DNA from: Bacillus_CJ salitolerans
GTDB lineage: Bacteria > Bacillota > Bacilli > Bacillales > SA4
DNA: 64,000 nucleotides
Assembly (NCBI RefSeq): GCF_042680805.1
Contig: NZ_JBHUEM010000024.1
Span: forward strand, 103,603-167,602
Direction of reading: 5' to 3'
Part shown: positions 61,811-64,000 of the stretch, one piece after another
How the letters are laid out: the number at the start of each line of letters is the position of its first letter
Position numbering within the stretch: the stretch's first letter is position 1
Program-made: the position numbers and the translations under genes
The notes under the pieces: generated by a model
The model's input: the letters and a program-made list of their open reading frames with translations, nothing else
Told to the model about the DNA's origin: nothing
Database searches by the model: none

Positions 61811-62443
61811 ATGCGTTTATATAAAATCCTACTAATTGGCGGTTTCGTACTTTCAACTATTTTATTCGTTCAGCCTATCACTTCATATGCCTGCTCCTGT
61901 GTACAACCTCCACCTGTTACTAAAGAGGTAGAGCGTTCATCAGCAGTTTTTTCAGGGAAAATGATTGAAAGAAAAGATTCCATTAAGGAACATACATCTT
62001 CCGGAGATCCAGTAGAGATTACTTTCGAAATATATAAAACATGGAAAGGTATAACTGAAACGAAAGTTACATTTTATACAGCTAGAAGCTCCGCAAGCTG
62101 CGGCTACCCATTCGAGGCAAATCAGGAATATCTTGTTTATGCTACGGAAGATAATCAAGGAAAACTAAGTGTTAACTTATGTTCCTTAACAAAAGAATTG
62201 TCACTAGCCAGTGATGACCTTGCTATATTAGGAGAAGGTAAAGACCCTACTACAGAGGAAGATTTCGGAGAGGGTAAAGACCCTACTATAGAAGAAGATT
62301 TCGGAAACAGTGACAACGATAGTGCCGATAGTCAGCCATTAACTAGCTGGAGTGATGTCCCAGTACTATGGTTTGGCCTAGCTGTGATTGGGTTCATCGG
62401 AGTATGTAGTTATTTACTCGGGAAATTTAGAGCGAGGCAGTAA
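61811..62443 (+). CDS. Secreted TIMP-like (NTR-fold) membrane-anchored protein
   Basis: A 210-residue protein: signal peptide ending TSYA, then a mature N-terminus CSCVQPPPVTKEVERSSAVF, matching the Cys-x-Cys start of tissue-inhibitor-of-metalloproteinase-like domains, whose first Cys can bind a metalloprotease zinc. SCGYPFEANQEYLVYA and LCSLTKEL supply the partner cysteines. A tandem 13-residue duplication (GEGKDPTTEEDF / GEGKDPTIEEDF) and an acidic linker follow, then a C-terminal helix and RARQ tail. AAGGAGG is well placed for ATG 61811. Inhibitory activity is inference. Confidence 0.75.
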   Translation: MRLYKILLIGGFVLSTILFVQPITSYACSCVQPPPVTKEVERSSAVFSGKMIERKDSIKEHTSSGDPVEITFEIYKTWKGITETKVTFYTARSSASCGYPFEANQEYLVYATEDNQGKLSVNLCSLTKELSLASDDLAILGEGKDPTTEEDFGEGKDPTIEEDFGNSDNDSADSQPLTSWSDVPVLWFGLAVIGFIGVCSYLLGKFRARQ

Positions 62444-62639
62444 TACGTGATCCGCAGATTTTGGATTTAAGTGATGCTAGCAGAAACCGATTGAGAGTAG
62501 GTGTTCCAGTGCTCTCGTTTTTGGTTTATGTTTTACTGCTTTTTTGTTCATTCGTATTTTCTATATTTTTTTCTAATTCTTATATTCTAGTTGTTTGCTA
62601 AAATTGCATTATGATTCATTGCTTATTGATACTCATTTT

Positions 62640-63240
62640 CTCTTTTACTTACCTCTGCTTCGATTTTACTTACCTCGTTTGGTGTTTTACTTAACTCGTT
62701 TCTCTTTTACTTACCCCGTTTGGTGTTTTACTTTCCTCGTATCTTTTTTTTACTTACCCCCTTTTGGCGTTTTACTTAACTCGTTTCTCTTTTACTTACC
62801 CCGTTTGGTGTTTTACTTTCCTCGTTTCTCTTTTTACTTACCCCGTTTGGCGTTTTACTTTCCTCGTTTCTCTTTTTACTTACCCCATTTGGTGTTTTAC
62901 TTTCCTCGCTTCTCTTTTACTTACCCCGTTTGGCGTTTTACTTAACTCGTTTCTCTTTTACTTACCCCATTTGGTGTTTTACTTAACTCGTTTCCCTTTT
63001 TACTTACCCCGTTTGGCATTTTACTTTCCTCGCTTCTCTTTTACTTACCCCGTTTGGCGTTTTACTTAACTCGTTTCTCTTTTTACTTACCCCGTTTGGT
63101 GTTTTACTTTCCTCGTTTCTCTTTTTACTTACCCCGTTTGGCATTTTACTTTCCTCGCTTCTCTTTTACTTACCCCGTTTGGTGTTTTACTTAACTCGTT
63201 TCTCTTTTTACTTACCCCGTTTGGTGTTTTACTTTCCTCT
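62640..63240. repeat. Tandem repeat array 2: ~41-nt units made of two ~21-nt sub-units
   Basis: About fourteen units, each TTTTACTTACCCCGTTTGGT- plus TTTTACTTTCCTCGTTTCTC or TTTTACTTAACTCGTTTCTC. The TTTTACTTACC-CG core is the same as in array 1, 30 kb away. ORFs inside it are repeat artefacts. It starts about 200 nt after the TIMP-like gene; the bases between (62444-62639) show nothing else. Confidence 0.95.
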
Positions 63241-63288
63241 GTCTTTTCTTGTCTCATCCTTTAGAGCAACTACATTTAATACTTAGTC

Positions 63289-63330
63289 AAACAAAAAAAG
63301 AGCAGCCTCATCAGCTGCACTTCATCTTGC
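63289..63330 (-). terminator. rRNA-type terminator, copy 1
   Basis: Minus-strand GCAGCTGATGAGGCTGC hairpin followed by a seven-T run, as expected behind 5S rRNA. Similar copies at 63610-63643 and 63875-63908. Confidence 0.75.
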
Positions 63331-63331
63331 A

Positions 63332-63433
63332 TGGCGACGTCCTACTCTCACAGGACTTCCACAGGATGTGGTGACTTCTGCGTTGTGCACAGGACGTGCA
63401 CGCCTTTAGCAGAAGCTCCTTTTTTTACTACCA
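63332..63433 (-). pseudogene. Expanded 5S rRNA-like copy 1 (cut by assembly gap)
   Basis: The minus-strand 3' end of 5S rRNA (GTGAGAGTAGGACGTCGCCA) is followed inward by the same insert of about 72 nt as in copy 2, then GGTAGT and ten N (63434-63443). The 5S-like 5' part is missing at the gap. Confidence 0.6.
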
Positions 63434-63443
63434 NNNNNNNNNN
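63434..63443. other. Assembly gap (10 N)
   Basis: Ten unknown bases inside the repeated 5S-like region. The true length is unknown; a collapsed rRNA operon could be missing here. Confidence 0.95.
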
Positions 63444-63609
63444 AGGCGAATCTCTTCGTCAGTTTCATTCGTTCAGATCCTCACGTACGGTCGTACGTTC
63501 CGGTCTTCTCTCATTTCACTTCCTCGACCTTCTTGCTCCTTTCCGCCCTCACAGTTTCAATTTTACTTAGACGGATTCCTCCGCTTACTAGCTCTTACGA
63601 GCTTTCCTC

Positions 63610-63643
63610 AAACAAAAAAAGAGCAGCCTCATCAGCTGCTCTT
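63610..63643 (-). terminator. rRNA-type terminator, copy 2
   Basis: AGCAGCTGATGAGGCTGCT hairpin and seven T on the minus strand, 3' of the second 5S-like copy. Confidence 0.8.
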
Positions 63644-63655
63644 TCTCTTCTTGCA

Positions 63656-63800
63656 TGTCGACGTCCTACTCTCACAGGACTTCCACAGGATGTGGTGACT
63701 TCTGCGTTGTGCACAGGACGTGCACGCCTTTAGCAGAAGCTCCTTTTTTTACTACCATCGGCGCTCGAGCTTTACTTCCGTGTTCGGGTTCGGACAAAAA
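63656..63800 (-). pseudogene. Expanded, diverged 5S rRNA-like copy 2
   Basis: The minus strand holds recognisable 5S blocks CGAACACGGAAG, GCGCCGATGGTAGT and GTGAGAGTAGGACGTCG, but the GGGGCATTGCCCC helix of the normal gene (63921-64000) is replaced by an insert (about 63679-63750) that folds into GCTTCTGC/GCAGAAG and GTGCAC/GTGCAC stems. Parts of the 5' half are also changed (GCTCGAGCG for GCTCTTCAGCG). Could be a degenerate gene, an unusual 5S variant or an assembly chimera. Confidence 0.55.
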
Positions 63801-63854
63801 TGAGCGGCGAATCTCTTCGTCAGTTTCATTCGTTCAGATCCTCACGTACGGTCG

Positions 63855-63864
63855 NNNNNNNNNN
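63855..63864. other. Assembly gap (10 N)
   Basis: Second run of ten N, again in the repeated segment between 5S-like copies. Confidence 0.95.
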
Positions 63865-63874
63865 GGCTTTCCTC

Positions 63875-63908
63875 AAACAATAAAAGAGCAGCCTCATCAG
63901 CTGCTCTT
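63875..63908 (-). terminator. rRNA operon terminator
   Basis: AGAGCAGCTGATGAGGCTGCTCT hairpin region followed by TTTTATTG on the minus strand, directly 3' of the normal 5S gene. Confidence 0.85.
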
Positions 63909-63920
63909 TCTCTTCTTGCA

Positions 63921-64000
63921 TGGCGATGTCCTACTCTCACAGGGGCAATGCCCCAACTACCATCGGCGCTGAAGAGCTTAACTTCCGTGTTCGGAATGGG
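63921..64000 (-). rRNA. rrf: 5S ribosomal RNA (partial, 5' end outside window)
   Basis: Minus strand reads CCGAACACGGAAGTTAAGCT, CTTCAGCGCCGATGGTAGTT, GGGGCATTGCCCC, GTGAGAGTAGGACATCGCCA, the 3' 80 nt of a Bacillus-type 5S rRNA. The 5' third, and presumably 23S and 16S, lie beyond the right edge. B. subtilis also has an rrn operon on this side of the pur region. Confidence 0.93.

Noticed and set aside
62595..63069. Hydrophobic repeat proteins inside array 2
   Set aside because: Translations of the TTTTACTTACC repeat in two overlapping frames; no start context and no conservation of frame.
63331..63972. Protein frames across the 5S-like region
   Set aside because: They run through N gaps and rRNA-derived sequence on the opposite strand.

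Overview
The window comes from a low-GC, Gram-positive, endospore-forming member of the Bacillaceae. Gene order decides this: read leftward from the right edge it follows the Bacillus subtilis chromosome (yebE, yebG, purEKBCSQLFMNHD, yerA, yerB, yerC, pcrB-pcrA-ligA-camS, proline transport and pyrroline-5-carboxylate dehydrogenase genes, gatCAB, then dgkB and swrC). Almost every gene lies on the minus strand, so transcription runs right to left.

Right part (about 36-61 kb). This is conserved housekeeping DNA: the complete twelve-gene purine operon with a PurR operator pair and a guanine-class riboswitch with terminator ahead of purE, then the DNA replication/repair and lipid genes pcrB, pcrA and ligA and a CamS-type lipoprotein. 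A MITE-like repeat sits inside the purine operon between purC and purB, and a second copy lies beside pruA. The rightmost 1.5 kb holds a small heat-shock protein, a TIMP-like secreted protein, a phased tandem-repeat array, and a gapped stretch of 5S rRNA and expanded 5S-like copies on the minus strand.

Middle part (about 20.6-36 kb). It holds gatCAB, a two-gene ABC transporter, a methyltransferase-like protein, a Na+/proline symporter with its small accessory protein, a TSUP permease, a Spo0E-like fusion protein, a Nudix hydrolase, a 2H phosphoesterase, an SDR enzyme and pruA. Between the Nudix and 2H genes lies a 1.3-kb array of 83-nt repeats built from four sub-units of about 21 nt.

Left part (about 4-20.5 kb). 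Between gatB and dgkB, which are close neighbours in B. subtilis, sits a signalling island. It has two c-di-GMP-I (GEMM) riboswitches. One lies before a STAS-FapA-STAS-DUF5317 gene series. The other lies before a 26-residue secreted-type peptide, followed by a membrane HD-GYP-like protein fused to an anti-sigma-type ATPase and by a PP2C phosphatase. Upstream are a PAS-GGDEF-EAL-PAS-histidine kinase protein and a KaiC-like/winged-helix/GAF-LuxR operon. The island therefore encodes enzymes that may make or break down c-di-GMP, RNAs that should sense it, and all component types of a partner-switching cascade, with no sigma factor in the window. This is the best candidate here for an undescribed system.

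Gene identities rest on motifs and gene order read by eye; no database search was run.
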